64,000 nucleotides of DNA from positions 477,001 through 541,000 of the forward strand of contig JANJXV010000014.1 in assembly GCA_024803745.1 (NCBI GenBank), written 5' to 3'. Origin of the DNA: Megascapheus bottae. Its lineage: Eukaryota; Chordata; Mammalia; Rodentia; Geomyidae. A model generated the notes under the pieces. It was not told the DNA's origin, did not search any database, and worked only from the letters and a program-made list of their open reading frames with translations. Positions 61,735 to 64,000 of this stretch are shown piece after piece (the stretch's first letter is position 1; each line of letters starts with the position of its first letter). Position numbers and translations under genes: made by a program.

Positions 61735-62300
61735 TGTACCCATTCATTGATGCACTCACAAATGACAGAAGTTAGGCTATGGGCTAGGCATCAGCCAGAT
61801 GAATACATAAAATAAGCAATTCCATGTGTGTCTCATTTGATCATTTGGAACAGAGCAAAGAAGCACAAGATAGTTTGAGGAACACTTGTGTAAAGTAGAA
61901 CAGAAGTACTGAAGAAGTGCTTTGGAGGAATTGGTGTCCGAACAAGAGGTGATGGATGAGTGGGAAGGACCTGGGTATAAAAGGAATGGAAGCAACAGAG
62001 CAGAGTTTCTGAGTAAGCAGACAACTTAGATAAAGACATCCAGTGAAAACAACTAGAGCACAAAGATAGAGAGAAGGGTGTGGGAAAGTGGGGTGCCCAC
62101 ACCCCTGAAAGACTGAAGCAGAGCCAGAGTAAAAAGGATATCTACCAAGGATGAGAGGGGCAGGGAAGTACATTGGGAAGGGGAGAACTGTGATAGCTCA
62201 GATTTTAATGTGAAGAAGAGATTAGGAGCTAGGCCTCAAGGCAGGGAGAGTCCCTGGAATGCTTTTGAACAAACCCAGACAAATCATGGCTTGACTGTGC
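61735..62300 (-). mobile_element. Possible L2 relic
   Basis: CATTCATTGATGCACTCACA, GGCTATGGGCTAGGCATCAG and later GGAGCTAGGCCTCAAGGCAG follow the antisense L2 order loosely. Highly diverged. Confidence 0.4.
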
Positions 62301-64000
62301 CAGGAGGAGGAAAGTAGACCAGAGAGAAACACACTGTTCTGACCTCTGCCAGACACACTCTATAGACCACCACTTTAATTACAGAGTTCCTCATTATTTT
62401 TGGATATAAGCAGAAAGAGCATAAATAAATAAATAGCAAGTTCAAGTGTATTTTCACCTCCAACCAAGGCTGTGTTCACATGCCAAGAAACCTTTTAAAT
62501 AGCACACAGTGAGCAGAACTGAAATGATGAATGAAAAACTTAAAACCAAACAAAGCAAATGATCTGTTTTCTTCCTGGCACTCTTTGAAGTACATAAGCT
62601 GAAAACAGAGGGCTCCGAATCAACATTAAGAAACTGTGTCTATATGAGGGGTTCGAAGCTCAAAAGGAGGAAGAAGTTTGATTCCAGCCTTACTAGTTAT
62701 CTGTTCCTTGTCAACATGGCCATGAGGAATGAGATTCCTGGGGAATATGGCCACATGAATATTTCTCCCAAAACAGAGAGTAAGCAACAGTAAGTGAATT
62801 TACATGAGCAGCAGGACTAGATGGCTGGATGCTCTCTTCTGGCTTCTCCTGACAGTGTGATTCACCCCTGGACCACGAGGTATTTTACGAGCAAAGTTAC
62901 AACATGTGATATATGTGCCCTTTGAAGGCCGAGTAAAAGGGTGTGATTTAAAAATAGAAGTCAGTTTCTCGTAGCAGGTTACATCAGCTGAAGTTGTGAG
63001 CTCCAGCAGAGCCTTTGCAGCCCAATGCCCTTGAGAGAGTCCTCCTGTGGTCAATTAAGTGTCTTGTTTTTCTTGAAAGTCAGAAATGGATGGTGGGTAA
63101 TTATTCTAAATGCGATAAAAGCTGTGCTAGGTGTAAGGAAATAGTTCTGAATCCTCTAAAGAGATAGTATGGAAATGTATACATGGGTATTTGTGGGAGT
63201 CAGAGTGTTCACGGACAAGGACAGGAGAGCCAATGTTTTCATGAGGCCATTTATTAAAAGGTTTAATGAAGACCTACAGCATTTATCTAGTGTTTCACTA
63301 GAACCGCGGCTCCAAAAGATATCTAAAAAGTAGTATAGGAAATATGAGTGATACATGCTGTTATTCACAGGCTTGTATAGATTTTCAAATAATGTTAGAT
63401 TTTGGACCTTTAATCTACTAGTCATACCATCAAAGGATATGTAACCAAGAGCAGGTTTATTAATAAATGTTGGCAGCTTACTACGTAGAACCTCATGAAG
63501 GCCGGCAGTTATTGGGGTCCCTATTCCCAGTTATAAATGCATAGATGTCTATGATCTTGGTCAGAGACGGGTAAATAGCAGTATTGATACTAGAGGGATT
63601 TTCCCCCTTCTAAACAAAGACTTGGGTTAATTAATTTGACAGTTTCATTAATTACTGCTGAAATCATTGGTCTTTGTCAAAGGTCAGGTTCTTTTAGCAA
63701 TTGAGGGCAGGTCCCATGGGAGTTGGAGGTGCCAAGTGACTTTGGAGCGTCACTGCTTGACTGTCTCTCTGGACTGTGACAAAAGCCTGGCCTTAATGCC
63801 TGGTTCATCAGCTCCCTGGCTGAAACAAGTCTCTGCTTCAGTGCCAAGGAAGATCTGGATCCCTCCCCCCTCCCAAGTTGAATGGGGAACCTTTCAAATT
63901 CCACTGGAATTATGTATAAGCAGAACCTTAGTTCCCAGGGTTCTCTCTGCTCCAGTCAATTGTAGAAGGGGGAGGGACTTGACCCATCATCTTGTCTGCC
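62301..64000. other. ICA1 intron 6 sequence to the window end, nothing recognised
   Basis: Low-repeat DNA. No exon, RNA gene or repeat family can be supported. Confidence 0.5.

Overview
The window is mammalian nuclear DNA, almost certainly from a rodent. It is about 98% non-coding and full of retrotransposons. The dominant repeats are dimeric tRNA-derived ID-type SINEs and B1-type/ID composite SINEs, both frequent here on either strand, together with many L1 3' ends that share one 3' UTR type. This mix suggests a non-murid rodent. A geomyoid (kangaroo rat or pocket mouse) is my best guess, by inference only. No prokaryotic, plasmid or phage feature is present.

The only gene I can support is ICA1 (islet cell autoantigen 1, ICA69), on the + strand. 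A CpG island at about 15.55-16.65 kb is the likely promoter. Five coding exons follow: 35393-35434 (start codon at 35418), 38848-39013, 43181-43253, 54138-54261 and 58948-59146. All splice in frame and encode the first 193 residues, which cover the N-terminus and most of the arfaptin-homology (AH/BAR) domain. The next exon lies beyond position 64000. The non-coding first exon cannot be placed with certainty; a consensus-like donor at 15743/15744 is one candidate.

Layout: 1-15.5 kb is upstream intergenic DNA made of SINEs, L1 tails and microsatellites, with no gene found. 15.5-16.7 kb is the CpG island. About 16.7-35.4 kb is a long intron containing a twin-primed L1, a MaLR-like LTR and L2 relics. 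35.4-59.1 kb holds the five coding exons separated by introns of 3.4, 4.2, 10.9 and 4.7 kb. 59.1-64.0 kb is the start of the next intron.

The most interesting observations are these. A decayed second copy of the 166-nt ICA1 exon lies about 680 bp upstream of the real one, with an early stop and a deletion. A SINE-L1 chimera at 50286-51202 has one shared 16-bp target-site duplication. An L1 at 17.5-18.6 kb shows textbook twin-priming inversion. A 1.38-kb segment at 48.68-50.08 kb looks like a retrocopied transcript containing antisense L1 and SINE sequence. An opposed SINE pair at 57.57-58.02 kb could form a hairpin in ICA1 pre-mRNA. I found no new protein-coding system.
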